From Gnetum montanum (Eukaryota > Streptophyta > Gnetopsida > Gnetales > Gnetaceae), in assembly GCA_015680685.1 (NCBI GenBank), contig MNCI01003890.1, positions 36,172 to 100,171 of the forward strand: DNA of 64,000 nt, read 5' to 3'. This document shows, piece by piece, positions 1 to 12,130 of the stretch. A program made the translations under genes and the position numbers. The first letter of the stretch is position 1. Each line of letters starts with the position of its first letter. A model generated the notes under the pieces. It saw nothing but the letters and a program-made list of their open reading frames with translations, was not told the origin of the DNA and ran no database searches.

Positions 1-225
1 TTCACTTGGGGGACTCCTACTGCGGGCACATGGAAAATATTCTATCTCTGGGGTGATCAATCCGCCAGAGCTTCGCTACTTCTAGCCTAGGATGTGAAAT
101 GAGGGGAGTGCCACCTCTTATCTATAGATTTGGCGACGGACTGCAATATCGCATACGCGATATCGCAGGGGATGCAATATCGCGGCGGCCGCGATATTGT
201 GGCTTGTGCATATCGCGTCTCATCA
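1..225 (-). mobile_element. Partial LTR, minus strand, cut by window edge
   Basis: On the minus strand this reads as the U3 and R part of an LTR of the M/G superfamily. It ends outward in TCATCA (219-225 on plus), like the LTRs at 22,887 and 58,245. It carries GATATCGC-type palindromic modules (about 130-218), and the segment at 1-45 resembles the block just inside R of the other LTRs (compare 58,885-58,930). No polypurine tract follows at 226, so it may be a solo or truncated LTR. Confidence 0.6.
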
Positions 226-1683
226 CTTACCATTCTGCTATCAACCAATAACAAGAACTTAAAGTATTTGCATGGTGTGGTTCCTATTCAAAAATCTATA
301 AAAACATAAGATTAAAGAAAAAACAATGGGAATTCAAAGCATACCCTTTAGACAAAATAATAGGCTATAAGCATTAGTTATGGAACTAGAAAGACATGTT
401 ACCCATGCTTGAAAGTCCCCTCTAACTAAGGCCCTTTCTCACTTCCTGCTTCTCTTTTCTTCTCTTTTAGGAATGGTAATTGATCTATGGGAGCATTCTT
501 GTATCTTGAGAGGATGAACTAGTCTTAGAGTATTGATGCAAAGTCATTGAAAGTGGTTGGTTTTGATTTGGACTAAAGATGGACTTTATTGCGTCATTTA
601 GTCACAAAAGTCATAAGGGACTTCATGTGACCATGAGATGGAACTCCATTCCTCTCTCTCTCATCCACCTATGCTTTCCATAATTCACCTCACTACCTAT
701 TTTTCATGTTTTTGTTCAATGTCTTAGTTTGATATGTTAAAATTCTTAGGTGGAGTCTTTTGGATTAGGTCCTTAACTTTCCACAACCATTAACCATCCA
801 TGGGATCCGCAAACTCCTTGGTTTGAGGATATGCAAGGGCAAAAAGGACATGAGTCTGTTATGGGGAGGATCCTATTGCATTTCTCTTAGTTCAACTAGT
901 TAAGTTCCTTATCCATAGGCATTTTTGAGATCAAACCCTTTGTACAACCCATCGGTTGCACCCAACTATGCATTCCTTCATGACATTTCTCCAACAAAAT
1001 TCATTCTCCAAGCAAAAACTCCAATTTTATGAATAATCAAGCCATCTTCAACCATTTCATCATGTTCATGGCTTTTTGTAGCTTTCTAAGAATCCTAATT
1101 TCATGACCTAACTCCTTCTATTTTTCAATTTCTTAATGTAAAAAATTTTCTCCATAGGTTCCATCAACAGGATCTCATCTACAAAGCCCACTACTTAAAC
1201 AAGACCTCATTGACATAGCATAAAAATTCTATAAATAGGTGTGAACACTTAACAATTTTTCACATTTGAGCTCAAACGAGGGGGAATTTTTTTCATTTTT
1301 CAGAGCTTAGAACCTTCCAAGAGCCACAACTTACAAACTGTTTCTCTAATTAATCTCATTCTTTAGTCTTGTAGCTACTAGAGGTAAGCTCTTTGTCATG
1401 GGCACCACAAACCTTAGGTTTTTTATAGAAAATTTTTCAAAATTTGTCTAACTCCCATAAAGGTTTAACTAATAAACTAACATTAACACATCAACTTGAA
1501 GAAGTTAAACCCTTCCAACAAACTCCAGTAACCTTCTAAAAGAATTAACATTAAAATAATGTTAAAATAATCAATCTACCATCGTCCTAACTTAGCCAAA
1601 GTGTAATTTCCCAATGAGATAAGGTACTTAAAACTTATAAGTTACACATCGTATGCTAATCCTTGGTTATGTTGTGACCACAT
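226..1683. other. AT-rich spacer with TATA-like box, no gene seen
   Basis: No protein homology was recognised. A TATA-like box (CTATAAATAGG) lies at about 1,230-1,240 and a good 5' splice donor (AG|GTAAGC) at about 1,382-1,389. Both lie upstream of the ORF at 1,684 and may be its promoter and leader intron, by analogy with the M1 and M2 copies. The rest is unassigned. Confidence 0.35.
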
Positions 1684-4439
1684 ATGACACCTAAGGGAAA
1701 GCATGCACAGGAGGGAGGATCATTCCAACTAAGGGATAAATGGCCAAAAACTGAAAGGGGCCAAGAAAAACCCTAAGTGCAAGTAGTAGAAATCCATACA
1801 ATAGGACATCTTTAGAAGGAGCTCAAAGTGGAATTTGTCTAACAGATTTGTGAAGTGGCTGTGACTGAACAGTCTCATCGAGATGAGGCACTAGAGCCAA
1901 TACCAAACCTTGAGGTCACCTTGATGGAGGCCTACCTCAAGTAGATCACATTGAAGAAGGTTTAAAACTTTTTGCTTCAAGAGCTAAGGTTTGGACCCTT
2001 CTTGGAGTTTGCTCCTCTAAAAGTTAAAGCTTAATTGCAAAACTCTCCCATGTGGTCCACCATCACTTCCAGTGAGGAGTGGTATAAGGGAGAGACGTAC
2101 CTTTTTTGGAACAATTAGCAAGCTATTTCTATGGTTAAAATCAAAGACATTTCTGTGTCTTACTTGGTGAAAGCAATCTCTGAGGCCCTTGTGTTACCTA
2201 AAACTAGGGCCAATCTTGAAAAAATTCCAATGCAAGCAGATTCAAGCATCAAGAAAGAATGGATACAACAGTGTTATGGAGTGGATCGCAAGGATTTTGG
2301 TGCACTCACCACGACAAAATGTATATACTTCAAAATTATACCTTTCACCTCAATCCAATAGTGAGGCCTAGCAAAATCATAGCCTTCTCTGCCTATGCAT
2401 GTGCTGCTCTAAGTAGTAGATTCCCTATCAGCCTTCCACATCTAATCTATCTTGAATTAGAGAAAAGCATTAAGAAGAATGAACGTGGAAGGAAGGCACT
2501 TCCCTTTAGATGCCTCATAAAAAATTATGTAAGAGGAAAGGTATAACCTACTACACGAATGATGTTGTATGATGCACTCCAACTACTTTTTGGGTGGAGA
2601 TGATGAAGGAAAAAGTACCTACAAAAGTGATCCAAAAAGACAACCAACAACCACCACCTCCACCACCCACTCATGAGACAACATCAGAGTCCTGTGCTAT
2701 TCTTGAGCACATGCACGAACTCCAAGAGCAACTCTTGTAGTAACAACAACAAGCAACAATGAGTAGTGGTGACCCATCTATGTACAAACTAGCCATGAGC
2801 CACCTCAACAAAGTGGTCCAAACCTTAAGCTAGATGGAAGGTGGAGCATCAATTTTCTTAGCCCAATGCATGTAGGTGCCCACAAGGTCAAATCTAAATG
2901 CTCAAGCGATAACAGTATCCCTCTTGCAATAGTAGAAATTCCCAAGCATCTCTATGAATGCTGCTACCTTTTTGGTGCATTTGGAGGAGGATGAGGGTGA
3001 AACTATCTTTGTGATGCAACACCATACAGAGAAGACAGTGGCTGAAGAGGTTGCTGATAAAGTGGCCAAAGCACTCAATGCACCTACATCATCTATACTA
3101 GACATTTCTACACTTAGAGATGTATAGATGTTCGTAGGAACAGTTAGCAGCAAATTGACCATAGCCTAGCATGAGGAATTGCTAGACTAACTAGTGGAAA
3201 CTAGGCAACCAATTTTGGATGTCTTTAACCTTCTAGATACCATCACTACAACCCAGTCGAAGTTGCTCAAGGTAAAGAACAAATGCATCATCATGGAGGA
3301 GCAAATTGAAATAGCCTGAGTTGAGAACCAATGCTTGGTTGTGGAAGTTGCCAAACTGAGAGCTCGTCTCACTGATATTGGGTTACTCAATCAAGAAACC
3401 ACACGAGATGAAGCTTCTCAACAGCTTTAGGAGAAACTGAAAGAGGTTGAGAATGCTAAGGAGTCAGTAGTCTCTAACTAGTCCTTAGCTAATGCCATGA
3501 TGTATAACATCCAAAAAGACTTGGTTCAAACTCACCAAGAGAATGAAACCCTAACTGTGGAAAATCATCACTTGCGAAATGTTGATGCATAGAAATAGAA
3601 AATGTCTAAATTCATCTATTGACAACAAGAGCAGCTAGCTAGGGTGAACACTGATTAAGGAGGTTAGCAATACAAAATAGAAACCTCCTAATGAAGGAAG
3701 TTCATGCCTTGCAACTAGAAATATGCAATCGAGTTTGCCACCTTAAAAAATGAAGCCCTTAAGTTTGAAAGGATAAAAAAATCATTACAGGGATCAGGTG
3801 GGATTATAGAAACAAATCAATGAAAAGCACATCCAATTGTCAAAGGCAAAAGTAACTAAGGCCCTCCAATAGCTCCAACAAGGAGGCGATGTCTAGTAGC
3901 CTACTTTAATGGGCTAAATGCATATAACAAGGCTAAAATCTACATGAAAGACCTATAGATTAAGAAAATGATAGAATATTTGGAGCTTGCCAACATCCAA
4001 TATGCAAACTTGGTGATGCTGACTACTAGAAGGTTGTAGTCAGAGTTGGAGAAGCAAGTGGCCAGCTCATACTTATTGTATGAGATAGACTTCAAGCACC
4101 ATAAGGAGACCATGCAAAAGCTTGATGTTGCAAATGTAGAACTCAAGGTTCTCAAGGTGAAGTTTAATGATCAGAGATTAATTGCTAAGAACCTGACCAA
4201 AAGAATGAATGACTACCAGGAGCTATAGAATGAACTCAAGGTGTTCGACATTAAATGCAAATAGTTCATTGCTTGGTTTGTCAATGTGAAGGAGCTATTC
4301 TCTACAATGCCTTATCCATTAGATATTCCCATTCTGATCCACATTGGTGAAGCAGCATGGACCATGAATGATCCCTAGAGTAAGAAGGAGAAGATGAAGG
4401 CTAACGAGCTAGGCAAAATTTGGTGTTAGATACCTTTAA
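1684..4439 (+). pseudogene. Diverged copy of the M-family extra ORF (coiled-coil protein)
   Basis: A decayed plus-strand relative of the ORFs at 23,959-26,712 and 28,320-31,073. Homologous blocks occur in the same order: a start MTPKGK (compare MAPK), a FGPF motif (about 1,993), a block around SYLVKAISEAL (about 2,158-2,190), long heptad-like stretches (2,930-4,230) and a C-terminal AWFVNVKELFS block (about 4,270). The last block aligns with AAWYVKANTTFS of the other copies. The span, 2,756 nt, is almost the same as theirs (2,754). Many stops, mostly TAG, show it is dead. The function is unknown. The globular region recalls plant retrotransposon-associated ORFs, but only in outline. Confidence 0.65.
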
Positions 4440-7400
4440 TCTTTATCTTTATTTCTTTCATTGTAGAAATTGTCACCTCATCTATGGTTGACCCACGAGT
4501 TGTATCCTGTGAAACAATGATTTAAAGTTAAAAGATCATTAAGACATAAAACCAACGATTAGATCTAGATTTAATTGAGAACACCACACTTACAACTGTT
4601 ACCCATAAGTAAAATCAAAAATATTCACCTTAACTTTTAACATTAAGTTCAAAGATGAATATAATCAATTAAATCAAAATGAATTTACATAATTTATGAG
4701 AAATAAGGAAGATTACAAAGGAGACATCACCTAATTTGTGACCCTACTCTATTGTCTCCACAGTGTAACAACTCCACAATCTTAAAACATTGTTGACTTA
4801 TAATTGCCACAAAGCATCAACACTTTTCCTTCACAATTTTGTGCACAAATAAAAATTCTAGTTTGGTGTGGTTCTCTCAATAGTATCCTCTCTCTATTTT
4901 TTCAATCCTTTTTTCTATTCTTTGTCCCTCTATTTCATTTTGCCAAGGAATTTATAAGGACTGGTTTAGCACATGAGGAGCCACCACCCATGCGTAATGG
5001 CCATGGCAATTACTACCCATGCATAACGTCCACTGCCACCACCCATGTAGGTAACATTCACTATAACATCTACCGCCACCACCCACGTAGGTAACTATCA
5101 CTGTAACGTCCATCGCCACCACCTTTGCAAGTAACATTCACTGTAACATCCGTCAATCACATGGCAAAGAAATGCATAGCTCCCACCAACCACACACAAG
5201 TAACAGTTGTAGGAACATATAGTCATAAAAATGGCTAGGAACCATGCCTCATTACCCACGTAACACCTAATTGCACTACCAATGTCCAAGTTGTAGCTCC
5301 ATTACTATCATAAATCCTCAATGTGCATTCTTGTTACGGCTGGAAAAACAAAACTAAAAACTAGAAAACATAACATTATTATAGATCATGGAATTGGATT
5401 CCTCAACTACCATCACATGGTTGCCCAGCAACAAAACCTACACCTCTGGTTTGAGTTTTTAGTACATAAAAACTAATAAACTAATACTCATCACTATAAT
5501 AAACTAAAACAAATTAAAATAATTAAAATAAACATTAATTAAGCACTAAGTAAATAATTAATGATATGTAATTAAGATTTAAAAACTACCAATTTTGGGT
5601 TTTGACACAACCCCTGACTAGCCTTTGACTAGTGCCTAGCCATAAAGGTGAAAATAAAATAAAATAAAACATTAATAGATGTATAAAAAATAGACTTATT
5701 TCAAGATTATTTTTTAGGCATTCAAAATTTAACATATTGGAAACATGTAGACATTTAAGAAGAAAAAGATTAAGATAAAAATAAATTTGTCTATTGCCTA
5801 AATGTCCAAATATTTATTTACTAATTATACTTATTCCTCTTTTGATGATAAATTTTTATTCTTGAATATGAGTTCACATATAACTCAATTAGGAAGGTCC
5901 TACCTAGGATTAATTAGACTTAACCTTGCCTCACAAGGTTTGCTTCCTTAGGTGCAAGGATGTTTTATAAACTCAAGGTTTAAACCTTTCCTATGATTCA
6001 AGGATCTAAGATGCATTACTTACATCTAACTCATTCTCTCAATTCATCTTGGCTAAGCTTCCAAGTTGGTTATACCCTACTATCATATCCTTTATTAATT
6101 GGTTATCCCCTTCCCCTAATTAAGCTAAGGTATGTAACATACATAGGTTAATTAGCAAATATAAATTATTAAAAAGAGACATGATTAAAGGATATACCAA
6201 AAGCAAATGTTTCCTTGGGTTTTATATATCCAAACTAAGAGGAAACTAAAGGAAATCTGTGAACAAGTGTTAGTATCCATCATTGGCTACCATAGTAGAG
6301 ATCTCAACTACTAATGCCTACGAAAGATATGATGGAAAACCCATGCACAAAATTACCACTAGTTAGAGAGATGACCATGCAAGAGAAAATAGGAAGATAA
6401 CACAACAAAAATTAAAAAGTAAAATAGAAAATGGTAAAAACTAGGTAAAAACAAAAATAAAAAGAATAATAATATGATAAGTACAAAGAAATAAAAGTAA
6501 AATAACTAAATAACAAAGTAAGAGGAATGATTAAAAGTGAAGGTGCCCATTAAGATACCAACTATGGAGGAGTCACTCCTTCACTATCAGTGTTATACCC
6601 TAATTCTAAGGTAGTGGCACCTTAATTTGATTGGTAATTGTTGCCTGTCCTTTAAACACTTTGCTCACAAAAGGGGGTGCTTGTAGGATGCTTAAAATTG
6701 TGAGCTTGAAGCATCACCCCAACTGTAAGGTTCTTGTGGGAGTGGGGCTCAACTCATGATTAAAGGTTCTTGTGGTGTCATTTTTTTTATTTCTTACTTT
6801 CTTTTCTTTTCTTTTCTCTCCTTTTTCTTTCTTTTCAAGAAATTCAATATCTAACAGGCTTCAACCATGAGGTTCTTGTGGGAGCCAATTTCATTTTGTA
6901 AGGGTTGCTCATATGGCTTGATATCGATAGATGCCTTTTGCTACCAAAGAAACTAGGTCCAATATAACACACCTTCGCAACCTTAGTGACTCATCCAATC
7001 AAGTATCTAATAGAAACCAAACACAAATAAGCATTATCCTAAACTAAGCTATTTAGCGACCTTGACTTATGAAACTTGTACTTAAAGAATATTGTTGAAA
7101 AATAATAAAGTTTATTATGTGTAAGATGCTTATTAATCTAAGGCTCACCTTTAGTTGGATTTTGGGTTTAAACCTACTTATCTCAAGGTAGGAAGAGTTA
7201 TCCTTCTCCATTGCATTTTAAACATGATTCTATTGAATTCTTTATAGTCCTAACTAACAATAGAATTTCCTATTACCCTCTACATTTTCCAAGGTAAAAG
7301 TTGTAGACTATAAATACTACTTTATAGTTTATTCTATGACATAAGAATCTTATTTAAAGTTATTTTTAAGAGCTAAGGCTTCTAATAAATTGTTGTTATG

Positions 7401-7794
7401 TAATTCATCAGTTATGGAATAAGTTAGGTCACTTAGCTCTATAAGTTCATCTTCTCCAGGTTCCTTAATGTGATGTTAATGATATAACTTAAGTCTTTGG
7501 CTATTGACTAAGAATGTAGTTGAGGAATCATCAATAGGTGATATGAGAATGCTTCCATTATCATGGGATGGGATTAGATAACTAAATAAGGACCTTCTTA
7601 CCTAGTTATTAACTTCCCTGGAAATTTATGTAATCTCATATGTAGAGAAGAACTTTATCACCTACAAAAAAGTTTTTTTAAAGATATTCTTATCATGTAA
7701 TGTCTTCATTTTTTTCTTTACAATTTTTTATTTGGTAAGAGCATGTAGCCACATTTCATCAAGTTCATGAAGTTGGTTGATTCGAACAGCCTGG
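4440..7794. other. Non-coding, AT-rich TE-like region
   Basis: No convincing gene was seen. It contains a 40-bp minisatellite (5,035-5,154), A/T-rich tracts and many short stop-broken frames. It probably holds untranslated retrotransposon sequence between the ORF remnant and the G1 LTR, but no homology to the other elements was recognised. No polypurine tract precedes the LTR at 7,795, so that LTR does not look like the 3' LTR of the upstream ORF copy. Confidence 0.4.
5035..5154 (+). repeat. 40-bp minisatellite, three units
   Basis: Three direct units of exactly 40 bp start at 5,035, 5,075 and 5,115. Each begins GCCACCACC and contains GTAAC..TCACT.TAAC. A degenerate 56-bp unit precedes them at 4,979-5,034. 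Confidence 0.85.
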
Positions 7795-8739
7795 TGATGA
7801 GTTGTAATTGGTTGGCTACGTTGACGAGGCCTTGTCGACATAGCCGACTACAGCGATGAGGCCTCATTCATGAGGCCTCATCGACGCATTTTGACCTGTG
7901 TCAACAAAGCCTCATCAACACGGTGTTTGTCCGTTGCCTATAAATACATGCCTACCTGCCGCATTTATGAAGAGTCTACATTTCAATTGTAGCGAAGCTC
8001 GTTTGCATTTTTTCCATTTGAAATTTAAAATTTTTTACCCAAGTGCCCACAGTAGGAGTTATTAAGTGTATGGATCTTTATTCGAGCATTGTTGTACCTA
8101 AGCACAATAGTGTGTGTGGCAATAAAGATGAGCTTTCTGATAAACCTTACAACACTTTGGATAGATTAGCTCTTTTATTTATGCATTCAATGTTTTTAAT
8201 TATTTGTTAATTATTCTTGATTATTTCACAATTATTTTCTAGCAATTGAGTTAATGAGATAATTGAGCTAGATAGATTAAATACATAAGTACAACTACTT
8301 CAATGTAACACGTATTCACTTTATAATCCTAGTAGCGTTATCGCTTGGTACACCCAGTAGCGTAGTGTTTGGTCACCCAGTAGCGGATATGTGGCTTCAG
8401 GACATGTACAGAAAGTGGGAATGGATACTTATGTTAGGATTAGCTAAATAGTAGTTAATTAATTAATTTAGATTAGTTAATCAAATTCCTTTTACCTACA
8501 TTTTGAGCACCCAAAACATAAAATACAAAATGATAAAAATCAGATGCCTCAATTACACTTAACCATACCAACAAATGTCACAAGTGTAATTGGGAGGACA
8601 ACAATTAACTTTAAGGTTAGATTCACTTCCTAAAGGGCTAGTGCACTAGAAATGATAAAGTCCATGGAATTCGACCAAGTCACACATGAACGCTTCGGGA
8701 TTCATATGGTTGGGCATAGGGGTAACTTGTCACTCATCA
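7795..8739 (+). mobile_element. 5' LTR of gypsy element G1
   Basis: This 945-bp LTR begins TGATGAG and ends ACTCATCA, an imperfect inverted end pair shared by all M/G LTRs here. A TATA box (TATAAATA, 7,939-7,946) is preceded by CG-rich palindromic modules built on GAGGCCTCATCGACG-like units (7,815-7,925). The last 30 bp (GGTTGGGCATAGGGG...CTCATCA) match the ends of the G2, M1, M2 and 58,245 LTRs. A primer site follows directly. No matching 3' LTR was found after pol. Confidence 0.85.
7815..7946 (+). promoter_or_regulatory. U3 palindromic modules and TATA box of G1
   Basis: Repeated, partly self-complementary units (GACGAGGCCT, GAGGCCTCAT, CATCGACG) lie just upstream of CCTATAAATAC. The other LTRs have the same architecture with different module sequences, so this is probably the transcription-control region. 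Confidence 0.6.
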
Positions 8740-8740
8740 T

Positions 8741-8758
8741 TGGTGCTGTTGCCAAGGA
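8741..8758 (+). promoter_or_regulatory. Primer binding site, tRNA-Asp type
   Basis: TGGTGCTGTTGCCAAGGA lies one base after the LTR end. It differs by transitions from TGGCGCCGTTGCCGGGGA, the plant tRNA-Asp-complementary site known in Athila-like elements. Confidence 0.75.
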
Positions 8759-8893
8759 TTTTGTTTGTGGAACATGCACTATTTAGGTCTAAGTGAATAT
8801 CACTAATATCATTGTACAAACCTAAAATTCAATAACATTCTCACTATACATAAATTATAAAAGCACACTAACACTTTCATTTTGTTTTACAAA

Positions 8894-11390
8894 ATGTCTT
8901 CTTCTTCTCGTAAGCATGACGATACTAAATCACCAGTCCCATAGGAATGCAAGGTGGTATATACTCATCCAGATGAGTTTGTGTCAAATTTCACCTTCAT
9001 CATCCTACATCAGGATGAACAAATGCAATGATGTGATATGGAGGACAATGTTGTTTTGCCCCCTAATAAATCTATGCATGGAATGCTAATTAAAACCCTT
9101 AAGAAGTTGGGCATAATAGATCTTCACGAATAGTACGTTGTGGATGGGTATGACACTAGGAACTATCATCCCACTGAAACACAACGTAAGTAAGATAAAT
9201 ATCAAGAGAGACTCCATGAAGCCACAAAGGGAAAACGTTACACTAACCCCTTGTTCCTACTAGATCAAGAGAACAATGAGGATCATTCCTTGGAAGGTTT
9301 TCAACATGAAGATTGTCCACCCCCTGCTAACAATGGTAAGGGTGTAAACTTGACCCTATGATCAACTATTCATAAATTGGGTTCAGGAATGAGTGATAGC
9401 CAAAGTAGGAACTTAAGCGAACATCGCAATAATAAGGGATCTAATGATGGAGATTATAAAAAGCATAAGAGTGGTGGTGGACACTGTGGTGGTGGTGGAA
9501 GTCCACCTTCCTCTTCATCCTCTTCATCTGATTCCAAACATTCCTCTTCATCTAATAGTTCTCATAGGAGTCGTCGTTGAAACAACTTTGATGAAGGTGA
9601 TCGATGAAATAATAATGATCAAGAAGGCCACCAAAATCGAAGGGGTGGCCAAAACCATCATCGGTGTCATCAACGTAGCGATGATGATGAACCTCTACTG
9701 GTGACTCAGAGTATGCTTAACATTGTGGAGGTAGTAACAATTCCAACTAGGCATATAAAGGATAGTCGGATCAAGCACCTAGATATGAAAAATATTCCAA
9801 GATTTGATGGGAAATACAATTTTGATCCATAGACACATCTACAAGAATTTTAAGATGTCTGTGCCTTACAAAATATCAAGAACAAATGGCAAAAACTCAA
9901 GCTTTTCCCAAGGATACTCATTAAGAAAGATAAAAGTTGGTACGAGTCCTTAGAACTAGAATTTATTCAAAGATGGAATACCATGTTAGAACTGTTCAAT
10001 AACAAATATCAAACGTACTTTAGAGTGTCTAATCTAAGAAGGAAAATCCTAGGCTAAAAACAAGGAACACATGAATCCTTAGATGCTACCATGGGCAGAT
10101 ACTATTCACTCTTACATAGATGCCCTAACCATGGTTACTCTTAGAGGAAACAACTTCACCACATCATAGATGGATTCAGGGCAAAAACGAGAAGGACTTT
10201 AGGGATGTATGTCCAAGGGAGGTTGTTTGAAATGAGAGCTCATCAGATCCAAAGGCTAATTAAGCAGATAGCAAAAGAAGAAAGTGAGCTACAAAAAAGA
10301 AAGAATGCTAAAGAGTATAATAGGGACCCATCCATTAGAAAATGAGAGGTCCAATTTTGATGAGTAGTCACCACTTGATGAAGTGGTAAATAGAAAGACC
10401 TTGCCTACCCAAAAATCTATTTCTAACATTTCAGCTAAGGTTGATAAGTTATGGGACTCTTTGGATCAAAAGTTTCAAACCACTTTGAAGATTTCTGAAG
10501 AATCCATAGAGCAAAATAGTAATCATAATTGCAGGAGGTGAAAACAAGCTGAACATGCCTACCAAAGAGGTAAGGACAAAGCTGTTGTAGTAGAGGAAGT
10601 TGTGGAGTCTAATTTTGATGATGAACCAAATGTGACATTTGTCAATATGAACATCCAAAGAGATGTTGCCTTGTGGTGTTACACTACAAGAATCTGGAGT
10701 GTATGCACTGAACCCCCACCTAGCATGCAAGCAAGCTCCAAGATGCTTGCCTTATCATCAAGGCAATCCAAGGCAGTTCTACCAACAGCAACAAGCTTAC
10801 TACCCAAGTGAAACTCCTTCACAACCTTATGAATAATACCAACAGTGGTACCAACCATAATCATGGGGAATGCCACCGCCAAGGCAGTAGTACCCTATAG
10901 GCAACCAAATCCATATGGATACTATGTTCAATAACTTGTCTCCCCTAGAAGTTTGGCAAGTCATGCATCATTCCAGCATCACTATTACCCTCTAGAATAC
11001 CATTGAACACATTCACCATCTACTTGAGGGGAAAACTCATTTCAATATTCTTATCATCATCCACATCCCTCTGCACTTACACCTCCACCTTCAACTTAGT
11101 TACCTCTTGCTCCATCTATGCAGGGTGAAATTCCTCCATGGCTACAGCAATGAAATGTTACAAGGGCTATACACTCATAACCATTTTTTCAACCAAGCGA
11201 TCCAGATAATCAATCAAGGAAATGTCCTTTCTTTTGGCCCAACAATCCTCTCCAGCCCTCACAATCTACTTCAACTAATTGTCCTATATCTCCAGTATCC
11301 TCCTTCTCTACATCAAATACCTTCAAGCACCCTTCAAACCAAGTGCTACCTAGGATCTACAACTCATGTTGTTTCTAACTAGATCAAGGC
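8894..11390 (+). pseudogene. gag: Gypsy gag (G1), decayed
   Basis: The capsid polyprotein of an Athila-like Ty3/gypsy element. The ATG at 8,894 starts MSSSSRKHDD. A serine- and glycine-rich, RS-ended tract lies at about 9,469-9,580. The capsid core follows (about 9,785-10,310) with motifs NKWQKLKLFPR, NKYQTYFRVSNLRR and KTRRTLGMYVQGRL, homologous to the M gag at 33,803-35,019. A short finger CDICQYEHPKRCC (10,631-10,669) replaces the usual CCHC knuckle. Stops are frequent, often TAG where relatives have Gln. It joins the protease without a clear boundary, so the 3' limit is approximate. Confidence 0.8.
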
Positions 11391-12130
11391 TAGCAACCTT
11401 TCTACAAAAAGATCCGATCCAGAAAGTCCACTCATCTTTCTATAGATTGCTGGAAAAGAGCCATGCAAGGCTCTTCTTGACTCTGGTTCTGGAGTTAACC
11501 TCATCTCCCATGATATGTACAAAGCATGGAACCTACCACCTCTTAAGAAGAGTGACATCCATTTAGAATTAGCAGATCAGTTGATTACAGTCCCTTTCGA
11601 ATTAGTAGAGGACATTGTGACCATAGTTCTTGGGTGGTCCTATCTTGTTGATTTTCTGGTAATCAAGGTGGGAAACTACAAAAGTGACTTCCCCATCATC
11701 ATGGGAAAGGCTTAGTTAAGCATAGTTAATGCACTAATGGGTATAAGGGACCTATCTCTTGAAATATCTAAGGAGAATGAGTTAGTAAAAATTGAGAAGA
11801 AGCATATTCCATGCATTGCATACAGCAATAGTAGGTGCAATTATGTGCAAATGATTTGGTTCATCAAAAGGACATACATGAAGGCATGCAACCAGTGTGT
11901 GCAAAAACTTAATATTCAATGGTGTCTATATGCAGTAGCAATAAAGTAGGAGGGCACCCAGTCGCTGATAGCTGATTCAAATAGTAGCATAATCTGCATG
12001 GAGCCAACTAAGAGCTTAGCTTGTGCATATGTAGAAGGCATGAACAACATTGAACAAGTCCATTCCCAACTCTCTAATGAAGATGATGATAACTATTGGG
12101 GAGAGTTGGAGATCCCTAATCACTTTAAGT
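11391..12130 (+). pseudogene. pol: Gypsy aspartic protease and linker (G1)
   Basis: The retropepsin-type protease is recognised by the active-site motif LLDSGSGVNLIS (D-S-G at 11,479). A strand-rich region containing GWSYLVDFLVIKV and FPIIMGKA is typical of gypsy proteases. The catalytic triad is intact, but TAG follows the FPIIMGKA block (about 11,713) and more stops occur downstream. The linker to RT continues to about 12,130. Confidence 0.75.

Noticed and set aside
130-218. GATATCGC repeats as a CRISPR-like array or satellite
   Set aside because: Units are irregularly spaced and of variable sequence, and lie at the U3 position of LTRs in a plant genome.
7795-8739. This LTR as the 3' LTR of the ORF copy at 1,684-4,439
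   Set aside because: No polypurine tract precedes it, and a primer site and G1 gag follow it, so it is a 5' LTR.
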